From JAGLQA01 sp023135565 (GTDB lineage Bacteria > Acidobacteriota > Aminicenantia > UBA2199), in assembly GCA_030639305.1 (NCBI GenBank), contig DAOWCY010000052.1, positions 1-37,727 of the forward strand: DNA of 37,727 bases. The letters are read 5' to 3'. Positions 30,536 through 37,727 of the stretch are shown here, one piece after another (position 1 is the stretch's first letter; each line of letters begins with the position of its first letter). The position numbers and the translations under genes are program-made. Below the pieces are notes generated by a model, which worked only from the letters and a program-made list of their open reading frames with translations, did not search any database and had not been told where the DNA came from.

Positions 30536-33416
30536 AGCCAGGGCTAGAGCTATCGACCTGCTGGGGAAAGGTCAGATAGCAGACTTGCCCACTGCCATTT
30601 GTGAATTGTGGAAGAACGGTTACGATGCTTATGCCGATAACCTGGCTTGCCATCTTTACCTGAAAGGATATAAAGGGCTAACATCACCTTTATTTGTTCT
30701 TTCCGATGACGGTTCCGGTATGAGTGAAGGGGATGTGAAGGAAAAATGGCTCATTTTAGGTACTGATTCCCGAAAAGGAGGTGGTGAGCCGCTGCCATTC
30801 GGTAAAAAGAAGCGAACACCCATGGGAGAGAAGGGAATCGGCAGGCTTTCGGTCGCCTACCTGGGGAATCAAATGTTAATGCTCACCAAAAAGCAAAACG
30901 AACCTTGCATCGCCCTGTTCATGCATTGGAAGATATTAGATAATTGCAAGCTTTTCTTAGATGATTTAAATATCCCTATCAAAGAATTTTGCGAAATCAG
31001 CGAGTTCAAGAACGCTTTCAAGGAACTTAAGGACGTCTTTAAAGGAAATTTGGAGAAAGGTAATTGGGGTGAATATCGAAACCTGGCCGGAAAAATAGAA
31101 AATGAAATCGATCAAATTCGTTTCCCGGATTTTGCAAAGAACGATGTCCTCGAAAAGCTTCTATTACCCGACTCTCAAGGGACATATTTTATTATATTCG
31201 ATCCGCATGAACAACTATTACAGATTACTTATGGAGATAGGATCGAGATAGCCGACGATTCCATGGCCAACTATTTACGTTCTTTGTTAAGCGGACTTTA
31301 CGACGGTTTCAGGGAGAGCAAGGATATTGATACCTCTTTCTGGTTTCATGAAAATAAAGGCAAATACGACCTGATTGCCCGTGAAAATTTCTTTGAGGTG
31401 GAGGACATTCGGAAGGCCGATCATTGGTTGGAGGGCGAATTCGATTCCACAGGTTTTTTTACCGGTGAACTGCAGGTTTTTAATACTATCATCAAACACA
31501 CCTATCGACCGAGACGTGTCCCCGGCGATACGCCTTACGGGCCGTTCAAAATTAAATTCGGAACTATCGAAGGCGCTGAAAAAAGTAGTAAACTTTCGCA
31601 AGAAGAGTGGTCTTCCATTATGAAAAAACTGGAGACATTCGGAGGGTTATATATATATCGAGATAAATTCAGGGTACTCCCCTACGGGCGTACGGATTAC
31701 GACTTTTTAAAATTCGAAGAAAGAAGGTCGAAGAGTGCAACTTACTACCAGTTCAGTCATCGCAGGCTTTTCGGATTTATTGAAATATCGAGGCGCAGCA
31801 ATCCCGAATTGATCGATAAAGCGGGTAGAGAAGGATTTATTTCCAATAAAGCCTTTAGAGAGTTCAGGGAAGACCTCATCGGTTTTTTTATCGATCTTTC
31901 CGTCAGGTACTTTCGAACCGTTACCGAAGGGGAAAAGCCTACTTTAAGAGAATCTCAAGTAGAAGCCATAAGAAAACGAAACGAGAGACTTATTAAACAG
32001 GAGGAAAAACGGTCTAAACAAACAAAGACCCGGTTCAATAGGGAACTTAAACAAAACAGCGAAAAGCTCGATGAACTGAGCCCGGAATTAAAAGAATTGT
32101 ACGAAAAGTTAGAGGTCGAGTCCCGGAAACCGGAGATCACCTATAATAATATAGAATCCCTGCTCAGGGAGATCGGTTCCAGGAAAACAGAGATCAAGAA
32201 CTTGAAAATCGTTAAACCCAGGCGGGTGAACATAACCAAAAAACAGGAAAACAAATTGTACAATTACAATATAAAATTGGGTGATTCCCTGGTTTTGCTG
32301 GAAAAATGCGAAAAGATAGCTAATGAAACCACCCAAAAGTTAACCAAAGAATACCTGGTATTGGAATTCAAAAATAAATCCGAACAACTGAAGAAAGAGA
32401 TCGCTCGATCCTTAGGCAATTACAAAAAACGATATACGGAAGCAGTAAAAAAACTCGAGCAGGAAATCGAAAAAGACCGGCAGTCTTTCGAGGACCTTTT
32501 TTACGAGAAAACCTCCCCCCTGGTGCCTGCCGGAAACGAAGAGAAGGAAGACCTGGAAAACAGGCTCGTTCTGCTTGAAAAAACATGTGACGCAATAAAA
32601 GAAGAACTGGAAGATAAATACGACAGCTTCGTCAAACACGTGGAAAACCTGACCTTCGGTATCGATGATGATTTCCTGGTAGGGTGGTACAAGGAGCAAT
32701 ACGAGAAAATCGAAAAAAAAGTGGAGGCATTCCAGGAACTGGCGCAATTAGGGATGGCTATAGAGATTATCGATCATCAATTTAATGTACTCTATAACGA
32801 AATGGCGTCGGCCATTGATTTTTTCAAAATATATGCGGGCAGGAATACCGAAGTAGAAGAAAATTTTAACCAATTGAGAGACTCCTTCCAACACCTGGAA
32901 CGAAACCACCGTTTACTTACCCCTTTATATAGAACAACACGGAGGATAAAAACGGAAATACGGGGCAAAGAGATCATCGCTTATTTGAAAAGATTTTTTG
33001 AAAATAATCTGCGAAAGTACCGGATAGTCCTCACTTCGGACCGATCTTTCGATAATTACAGTTTCTATACCTACGAATCCATAATAAAACCGGTTTTTAT
33101 CAATGTGGTTAACAATGCCTTATATTGGTTAATACCGGTTAATGATAGGAAAATACACATCGCTTATGAAGACGGCAAGATTTTAATAATGAATTCCGGT
33201 GAACCAATCGAGCCCGCATACCGGGAGGATATATTCAAATTGTTCTTCACTCGAAAACCGAACGGCAGAGGAATCGGGCTCTGGCTTGCCAGGACCAATT
33301 TAAGATCCCACGGTTTCGATATTTATTGTTCGCTCGAGAAGAAATATAACAGGCTAAAAGGGGCATGCTTCATAATAGAACCATACGATAAGACCAGGGA
33401 GGAAAATGAATTTTGA
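30522..33416 (+). CDS. Double-GHKL ATPase: MutL/Hsp90-like N-terminus and histidine-kinase-like C-terminus
   Basis: 964 aa, cytosolic. N-terminal GHKL ATPase: N-box CELWKNGYDAYADN (Glu28, Asn32, Asp36), LSDDGSGMS (60-68) and GEKGIGRLSVAYLG (102-115), close to the MutL/Hsp90/MORC arrangement. A charged coiled-coil stretch lies at about 465-745. Next comes a helix ELAQLGMAIEIIDHQFNVLYNEM with His752, placed like the dimerisation/phosphoacceptor helix of sensor kinases. The C-terminal GHKL domain has NVVNNALYWL (about 861-870), a G1 box ILIMNSGEP where the usual Asp is Asn891, and FTRKPNGRGIGLWLAR (909-924). It overlaps the methyltransferase by 14 bases and the receiver gene by 11. Iyer and colleagues described MutL-like GHKL ATPases in restriction-modification loci; this protein probably belongs to that group. 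Whether it phosphorylates or only clamps DNA is open. Confidence 0.85.
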   Translation: MPTFRARARAIDLLGKGQIADLPTAICELWKNGYDAYADNLACHLYLKGYKGLTSPLFVLSDDGSGMSEGDVKEKWLILGTDSRKGGGEPLPFGKKKRTPMGEKGIGRLSVAYLGNQMLMLTKKQNEPCIALFMHWKILDNCKLFLDDLNIPIKEFCEISEFKNAFKELKDVFKGNLEKGNWGEYRNLAGKIENEIDQIRFPDFAKNDVLEKLLLPDSQGTYFIIFDPHEQLLQITYGDRIEIADDSMANYLRSLLSGLYDGFRESKDIDTSFWFHENKGKYDLIARENFFEVEDIRKADHWLEGEFDSTGFFTGELQVFNTIIKHTYRPRRVPGDTPYGPFKIKFGTIEGAEKSSKLSQEEWSSIMKKLETFGGLYIYRDKFRVLPYGRTDYDFLKFEERRSKSATYYQFSHRRLFGFIEISRRSNPELIDKAGREGFISNKAFREFREDLIGFFIDLSVRYFRTVTEGEKPTLRESQVEAIRKRNERLIKQEEKRSKQTKTRFNRELKQNSEKLDELSPELKELYEKLEVESRKPEITYNNIESLLREIGSRKTEIKNLKIVKPRRVNITKKQENKLYNYNIKLGDSLVLLEKCEKIANETTQKLTKEYLVLEFKNKSEQLKKEIARSLGNYKKRYTEAVKKLEQEIEKDRQSFEDLFYEKTSPLVPAGNEEKEDLENRLVLLEKTCDAIKEELEDKYDSFVKHVENLTFGIDDDFLVGWYKEQYEKIEKKVEAFQELAQLGMAIEIIDHQFNVLYNEMASAIDFFKIYAGRNTEVEENFNQLRDSFQHLERNHRLLTPLYRTTRRIKTEIRGKEIIAYLKRFFENNLRKYRIVLTSDRSFDNYSFYTYESIIKPVFINVVNNALYWLIPVNDRKIHIAYEDGKILIMNSGEPIEPAYREDIFKLFFTRKPNGRGIGLWLARTNLRSHGFDIYCSLEKKYNRLKGACFIIEPYDKTREENEF

Positions 33417-35139
33417 TTCCGCAGCCAGAGAAATAGTTGCAAATTCCATCAGGTCCGCTGTATGCATCGATGACGAGTTTGTCGGACCATACAACGAAAA
33501 AAAAGGTAAAGTCAAGGAAATAAAAAAGCCGCAGCAACTAATGGAATCGTTCAGGAAAAGCAATTGCAGCCTGGATATCCATACCTATACGAGTTATCGA
33601 GAACTTGAAAAGGAAACGGAATTCGTCTTTAAAAACCGTGACCTTTTGATACTGGATTGGGAACTAACCGATGATCCGATCAAATTCAAAGATGCCCTTG
33701 AAATTTTGAAAGATGCTTCCGAAAACCCCAGCCTGGCTTTCGTACTAATTTACACACAGGAACAGGGTTTAGACGGTATTGAATTACAGATTCGTTCATT
33801 TTTTAATTCTATTAATAATGAAAAAGAAAGAAAAAAGACCTACGAAAATCTGGAAGATCATCTGGACGAGAATTTCTTTGATGTTGAAACAATAAACGGT
33901 ATGCCCGATGATGCAGAAACTTTTTTTAAGGACAAAAAGGTTAGAAATACGTTTAACGAATTTGTTTCCGCCGCGCCTTCGAATGAAGCAATAAAAAAAT
34001 TTAAAACCGGTATCAGGGGATATTTCCCCGACCAAAAGACCGGTGCGAAATTTCTCAAAATATTCGAGGAATCGGTCAAAAAATTATACAATTGCGGCAG
34101 ACTATACGAAGGATGCGAACAGATTGAATTTCGTAATAGAAGTACATATACTTCCAAAAAAGAGCACTCCTCATTACTTTATTGCCACAAAATATCCGGT
34201 CAGGAGCATGCTCTTTGGGTTAACAATACATATATAACTATTTTACATAAAGATAATATCAGCCCGGCTTCCGTTTACGAGCGATTTTCGCACCAACTTT
34301 GCAGTAAGCCCGGCAATATTATGTCTTTGATTTCCATGGAGATGAAAAATAATTTCAGGGAAAATTCCGGGAAAGTCGGGAAAGATTTATTAGCCGTCGA
34401 TGAATTTGCATTTTTCCATCACCGAAATAACTTACCTGGAAAAGAAGAATTTTACGATTTCCTGAGGAATAATTGGAAACAACAGGTGGCTTCTTTTCAC
34501 ATGGATTCCGATTCGAAGGTATTCTGTGTACTGGATGAATACATCGAGAAGAATCAGATCAATGACAAAATCGACAAAATATTAGAGGGAAATAAAAAAG
34601 AAGATTTTCAAAAAGAACTGGCAAAGTTGAATTACCAGTACTCTTTTCATCATTCGAAAAGAAAGAAAAATGATTCTATACGCTTCGGTTACATTTTCAG
34701 TATCCGGGAATCGCCGGAATCCCATGAGATTAAGGGATACCTGTTGAATATCACGGCTCACTGCGATTGTTTACGACCGGAAAAAATCAGGAACAATTTT
34801 CATTTTGTCCCAGGTGAAGCAGTTAAGCTAAGTAGTGCTTTGGAAAAAGTAGACAACGAAAACTGCCTCTATTCGTTCCTATTTCGCAGCGACGAATCTG
34901 TCTGTATCTCCTGGGGTACCAAACCGTTTACGATTTTTTTACCTGAAAAAAAGAAGCTTTCGTTCCCAAATAAACCTATAAAAGTAAAAATCGACGAAGA
35001 GATCAAATATCTATTTTATGAGGGCGCCCTGTTAGAGAATTATACCCAAAGAATTGCCAATAAATCCTTTGCCCATGCTGTCCGAGTGGGAGTCGATCTG
35101 GCTAAATTTGAACCAAAGCAAGAACCAAAGAAGAAGTAA
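33406..35139 (+). CDS. Receiver-domain protein with large unknown C-terminal region
   Basis: 577 aa. Residues about 15-150 look like a divergent receiver: AVCIDDEF (acidic pair Asp22/Asp23), LLILDWEL (candidate phosphoacceptor Asp84) and FVLIYTQ (Thr117). A conserved Lys after the fifth strand is not obvious. The remaining about 420 residues match no domain I know. They are mixed alpha/beta, with helical IEKNQINDKIDKILEGNKK near 390 and Cys pairs such as AHCDCLRPEK, but no nuclease signature that I can identify. GGGAGG (33398-33402) serves the ATG, and the start overlaps the ATPase gene by 11 bases. The pairing with a kinase-like ATPase suggests a phosphorelay-controlled effector or adaptor of the operon. 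Confidence 0.7.
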   Translation: MNFDSAAREIVANSIRSAVCIDDEFVGPYNEKKGKVKEIKKPQQLMESFRKSNCSLDIHTYTSYRELEKETEFVFKNRDLLILDWELTDDPIKFKDALEILKDASENPSLAFVLIYTQEQGLDGIELQIRSFFNSINNEKERKKTYENLEDHLDENFFDVETINGMPDDAETFFKDKKVRNTFNEFVSAAPSNEAIKKFKTGIRGYFPDQKTGAKFLKIFEESVKKLYNCGRLYEGCEQIEFRNRSTYTSKKEHSSLLYCHKISGQEHALWVNNTYITILHKDNISPASVYERFSHQLCSKPGNIMSLISMEMKNNFRENSGKVGKDLLAVDEFAFFHHRNNLPGKEEFYDFLRNNWKQQVASFHMDSDSKVFCVLDEYIEKNQINDKIDKILEGNKKEDFQKELAKLNYQYSFHHSKRKKNDSIRFGYIFSIRESPESHEIKGYLLNITAHCDCLRPEKIRNNFHFVPGEAVKLSSALEKVDNENCLYSFLFRSDESVCISWGTKPFTIFLPEKKKLSFPNKPIKVKIDEEIKYLFYEGALLENYTQRIANKSFAHAVRVGVDLAKFEPKQEPKKK

Positions 35140-35147
35140 GTTTGTCG

Positions 35148-35582
35148 ATGGATATATACTCGAAGAAGAAAAGAAGCGAAATTATGTCCAAAATATCCGG
35201 GAAAGATACGAAACCGGAAGTTTATACCAGGAAATTCCTGTTTTCAAAGGGATTCAGGTACCGGGTAAACGATAAAAGGTATCAGGGAAAGCCGGATATT
35301 GTTTTACCGAAATTCAAAACCATGGTTTTTATACACGGATGCTTCTGGCACGGGCACACCGGCTGTAAGGCCTCGGAGTTGCCGGAAACAAGAAAGCAGT
35401 TCTGGAGAAAAAAAATATTAGATACCAAATCGAGAGATAAACGGAACATAGAAGCTTTAAAGAAAGGGGGATGGAACATCATTGTAATCTGGCAATGTGA
35501 AATAAAAAATAAAACAAAAAGGCAAAAAAGATTACATTCCCTGGTTACAGAGATTCTAAAAAACTCTTTGAGCTATTCGTAG
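35148..35582 (+). CDS. vsr: Very short patch repair (Vsr) endonuclease
   Basis: 144 aa from ATG 35148; a TTG at 35142 would add two residues. Family pattern: RSEIMSKISGKDTKPEV (10-25), GKPDIVLPK with catalytic-type Asp50, FIHGCFWHGHTGC (61-73) with His/Cys of the zinc and active site, and GWNIIVIWQCEI. It nicks at T:G mismatches left by deamination of 5-methylcytosine, or acts as a restriction-like nuclease in some loci. It starts 8 bases after the receiver gene and closes the operon. Stops at TAG. Confidence 0.95.
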   Translation: MDIYSKKKRSEIMSKISGKDTKPEVYTRKFLFSKGFRYRVNDKRYQGKPDIVLPKFKTMVFIHGCFWHGHTGCKASELPETRKQFWRKKILDTKSRDKRNIEALKKGGWNIIVIWQCEIKNKTKRQKRLHSLVTEILKNSLSYS

Positions 35583-35630
35583 GGAGATCGGTTATGAATA
35601 TATTGCCCTATCCGGACTTGCCGGAGGGTG

Positions 35631-35663
35631 CACCGGCATCAAGTCCTTTAGAATTTGCCGGTG
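35631..35663 (+). terminator. Hairpin after vsr
   Basis: CACCGGCA (35631-35638) pairs with TGCCGGTG (35656-35663), 8 perfect base pairs with a 17-nt loop. It is followed by only a short T-run, so termination is possible but weakly supported. Confidence 0.4.
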
Positions 35664-35787
35664 TCCGTTTGTTGAATGCTGAAGGCTGCCCTATGCAGGG
35701 GGGCGGCGACCCCAACCTATGAACGTAGGCGAAATGATTTCCCCACGATTAAAAAATCTTCGCAAAAAAAATACAGGCCGGATTGTT

Positions 35788-36021
35788 TTAGAATTCTTCT
35801 TCATACCCGGTTTCGGCGTTGAAGGCGGCGCCGGATTTGTGTAGTTTTTCTTCCATTTTTTTTAGTTTGTCTTTAAATTCGTCGAACTCGTTGCCGATAG
35901 CGTTTCTTACTTCTTTTCCCGACACCGGTGCCAACAGCAGGGCCAGGCCTGCTCCCAACAGCGCTCCGCTGAAAAATGAATAAATAACTGCTCCCCAGCA
36001 TGACCTGCTATGTTCAGCCAT
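35788..36021 (-). CDS. YtxH-like small membrane protein
   Basis: 77 aa. One hydrophobic helix (AVIYSFFSGALLGAGLALLLAP) is followed directly by the YtxH-type VSGKEVRNAIG and an amphipathic acidic/basic helix (FDEFKDKLKKMEEKL). Proteins of this type are linked to general stress in other bacteria. The start has a clear GGAGGTAAC six to eight bases upstream. It stands alone and is transcribed toward vsr. Confidence 0.85.
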   Translation of the reverse strand: MAEHSRSCWGAVIYSFFSGALLGAGLALLLAPVSGKEVRNAIGNEFDEFKDKLKKMEEKLHKSGAAFNAETGYEEEF

Positions 36022-36147
36022 TTTGTTACCTCCTGGATTAGATTTTTTATCTTATATTAGAATATTTTGGGGCAAAAGTCAATATTTCATTCATTTTGCC
36101 GCCACCTTCCCAGCGGCCCTGTCGGTGGAGTCAACGTCCAGCAGGTT

Positions 36148-36414
36148 TTATGCGGCGTGGGAAACACTCTTCAATATGTTATCATCATATAAATCAATTG
36201 TTGGGAAACATAGTTCGTAATCATTCCAGGTTAAATCGCCATATTCGATTTTGAATTTCCTGAATTCCTCTTTATCGAGATATTTTGTCGTCATCGGGTT
36301 CTTGGATTGCTCCAGGAACGGCTTGAAATCGACTACTCTTTCTGTGTTATCGGAAAATTCCAACCGTATTTTATAATCCTCTATATATTCAGCCTTTACG
36401 GTTTCTAAAGCCAT
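36148..36414 (-). CDS. DUF2442 protein
   Basis: 88 aa: VKAEYIEDYKIRLEFSDNTERVVDFKPFL, then FRKFKIEYGDLTWNDYELCFPTIDLYDD. This is the usual DUF2442 pattern. Such genes commonly follow a DUF4160 gene, and the pair is regarded as toxin-antitoxin-like. Here only the first about 11 codons of a DUF4160 gene are left in front (36457). It is therefore an orphan. The last residues SVSHAA may come from flanking sequence. Confidence 0.85.
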   Translation of the reverse strand: MALETVKAEYIEDYKIRLEFSDNTERVVDFKPFLEQSKNPMTTKYLDKEEFRKFKIEYGDLTWNDYELCFPTIDLYDDNILKSVSHAA

Positions 36415-36457
36415 AGTTATTTACTTCTAATCCAAAATATTCATACAGTTTCGACAT
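36389..36457 (-). pseudogene. 5' remnant of a DUF4160 gene
   Basis: ATG at 36457 reads MSKLYEYFGLE, which resembles the DUF4160 start (typically MPK-x-YEY-x-G). It then continues as unrelated residues and stops at 36389-36391, overlapping the DUF2442 gene. The body of the partner gene is missing, so the intact pair has been reduced to its second member. A 73-codon ORF over the same region (36427-36648) has no family resemblance. Confidence 0.5.
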
Positions 36458-36652
36458 AACTCTATTATAATATATTTATCATCTTTTTTCCACAAAATTC
36501 CCGGTAAGAATATGAACTCGGGGTGGCTCATCGGAAGTGTAGAAGTGCTGTCTGAAGCTGCGGTGTAAATATAAATTTTTTTGGCCTGTCCCCTAAGAAT
36601 CCTAAGAATTCCCCAACAGTGTATCCGCTGCATTGTTTTTCGCCGCAAGCAA

Positions 36653-36681
36653 TTGAAATTACCGGACTTTTCTGCTATGAT
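36653..36681 (+). promoter_or_regulatory. Promoter of the Rpn-like gene
   Basis: TTGAAA (36653-36658), 17-bp spacer, TATGAT (36676-36681). Transcription would begin about 8 bases before the ATG at 36696, and there is no Shine-Dalgarno sequence, as in promoter P2 at 29414. Confidence 0.6.
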
Positions 36682-36695
36682 TAATATCCAAAATA

Positions 36696-37718
36696 ATGAG
36701 TACGAAAAAACCGCAAACCGGCAGGAAAGACAACGTCCGAAAAAGCAAATACGACTCCGCCTGGAAAAAAATCATCAAACAACTCTTTAAAGATTTCCTT
36801 GAATTCTTCTTCCCCGATATCTACCAAACCATCGACTTTTCTAAAGAAATTCATTTCCTGGATAAAGAATTAAAAGAGATCGATCCCGACAGCAATTTAG
36901 GCGACCGCGTGGCAGACGTGCTGGTAAAAGTACATCTAAAAGACGGCAGCACAAAATATGTTTGTATTATTATACATATCGAAGTCCAGGGAGAACCGCA
37001 GCACAATTTCATGGAACGAATGTTCGTTTACTTTTACCGCACCTATGATAAAGAAAAAGAGGAAAAAGTACCGGTAATCAGCGTGGCAATTTTAACGGAC
37101 GATAACCAAAATTATAGACTGGATGAGTACTGTTTTTCCCTATTCGGTTTCGAACTGCGGATGAAAATCCCTGTCGTTAAGATTATAGATTATAAGCTGA
37201 AGAAAGAATTGAGAGAAAAACTTGAGAACTCGAAGAACCCGATGAGCATGATCGTCAAGGCGCAGTTAAAAAGCCATGAGGTCAAGAGAAAAGATGACAA
37301 CAAAAAATTCGAGGTGACCAAGGAATTGATTCGCCAGTGCTACCGGTTTGGATACAACAGGGATGATACTCATCTTATTTTGAAATTTTTCGATTGGGTT
37401 ATCCGCTTGCCGGAGGCCTTCAAAGATCAAATAAAAAATGTAATCAGAGAAGTAGAGGAGGAAAATAAAATGGAATATGTACCCATATGGGAACGGGATA
37501 TTTTAGATGAAGGCATGCAGCAAGGTATGCAGCAGGGCATGCAGCAAGGTATGCAGCAAGGCATGCAGCAAGGAATTGAAAAAGGCGCCAATAAAGAAAA
37601 ACTTAGAACTGCAAAACTGATGTTGGAAGATGGTCTGCCCATAGAAACCATCGCAAAATATACCGGGCTGCCTGTCGACCAAATCAAGAAATTGAAGAAA
37701 AAACAACAACCCCACTAA
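36696..37718 (+). CDS. Rpn-family PD-(D/E)XK nuclease / transposase-related protein
   Basis: 340 aa. The N-terminal nuclease core reads YDSAWKKIIKQLFKDFLEFFFPD, then DRVADVLVKVHLKDG and IIIHIEVQGEPQ, giving the Asp and Glu-x-Gln of the PD-(D/E)XK fold; HNFMERMFVYFYR follows. Rpn proteins nick DNA and promote RecA-independent recombination or act in phage defence. Near the C-terminus a GMQQ unit is repeated five times (12-bp DNA repeat, 37512-37571), leading into a helix and an HTH-like tail (GLPIETIAKYTGLPVDQIKKLKK). The tail repeat and length are typical for this family, whose copy number of the repeat often varies. Confidence 0.88.
   Translation: MSTKKPQTGRKDNVRKSKYDSAWKKIIKQLFKDFLEFFFPDIYQTIDFSKEIHFLDKELKEIDPDSNLGDRVADVLVKVHLKDGSTKYVCIIIHIEVQGEPQHNFMERMFVYFYRTYDKEKEEKVPVISVAILTDDNQNYRLDEYCFSLFGFELRMKIPVVKIIDYKLKKELREKLENSKNPMSMIVKAQLKSHEVKRKDDNKKFEVTKELIRQCYRFGYNRDDTHLILKFFDWVIRLPEAFKDQIKNVIREVEEENKMEYVPIWERDILDEGMQQGMQQGMQQGMQQGMQQGIEKGANKEKLRTAKLMLEDGLPIETIAKYTGLPVDQIKKLKKKQQPH
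37512..37571 (+). repeat. Five-copy 12-bp tandem repeat inside the Rpn-like gene
   Basis: GGCATGCAGCAA x5 with three synonymous or silent third-base differences, encoding (GMQQ)5. Being a multiple of three, copy-number changes keep the frame. Confidence 0.9.
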
Positions 37719-37727
37719 TTTCAGACA

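Noticed and set aside
36427..36648. 73-aa minus-strand protein before DUF2442
   Set aside because: No family resemblance and no ribosome binding site; a DUF4160 start in another frame (36457) explains the region better.

Overview
The window reads as a bacterial chromosome segment from an uncultivated, probably anaerobic lineage. Two methylamine methyltransferase genes each carry one in-frame TAG at the position where known relatives encode pyrrolysine, so the host very likely decodes pyrrolysine; no pylT/pylS/pylBCD lies in the window. A 14-blade Reg_prop sensor kinase, a VWFA-plus-SUMF1 secreted protein and very dense short palindromic repeats would fit Candidatus Aminicenantes or another Acidobacteria-related phylum, but that placement is inference without any rRNA or marker gene.

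Layout. 1-1081: non-coding, with a hairpin/T-tract terminator, a promoter and a hairpin-rich leader. 1082-6701: methylamine cluster on + (mttB with Pyl, mtbB with Pyl, two corrinoid proteins, and a zinc-type homocysteine methyltransferase domain), which suggests that methyl groups from tri- and dimethylamine are passed by corrinoid protein to homocysteine. 6804-7292: PNPOx/Nim-like flavoprotein. 7577-10522 (-): periplasmic-propeller histidine kinase. 10523-11700: two small paralogous Cys-containing peptides that look like RiPP precursors, interleaved with six copies of a 17-bp palindrome. 11935-15415 (-): NtrC-type regulator, DUF374 acyltransferase and phosphofructokinase. 15600-19800: a decayed accessory zone with two toxin-antitoxin modules (both toxins frameshifted), a truncated copy of the regulator's 5' end, tandem repeats, an unknown AT-rich gene and segmental repeats. 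19846-22602: VWFA/SUMF1 protein. 22713-23638 (-): broken S41 peptidase. 23708-26853: LeuC/LeuD-type hydro-lyase plus an isocitrate-dehydrogenase-like enzyme. 27107-29116: CNNM/CBS membrane protein and a CaCA antiporter, convergent. 29334-35582: a tightly overlapping four-gene operon with its own promoter and an 18-bp perfect palindrome (cytosine-5 DNA methyltransferase, a 964-aa protein with two GHKL ATPase domains, a 577-aa receiver-domain protein, Vsr endonuclease). 35788-37718: YtxH-like protein, DUF2442 gene with a remnant DUF4160 partner, and an Rpn/PD-(D/E)XK nuclease with a GMQQ repeat.

The best candidate for a little-described system is the Dcm / double-GHKL / receiver / Vsr operon: it combines restriction-modification parts with what looks like a phosphorelay (candidate phosphoacceptor His752 and receiver Asp84). 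Second is the peptide pair with its palindromes. Third is the dispersed palindromic repeat family, which sits in most intergenic gaps and has also entered coding sequence (acyltransferase gene) in frame.
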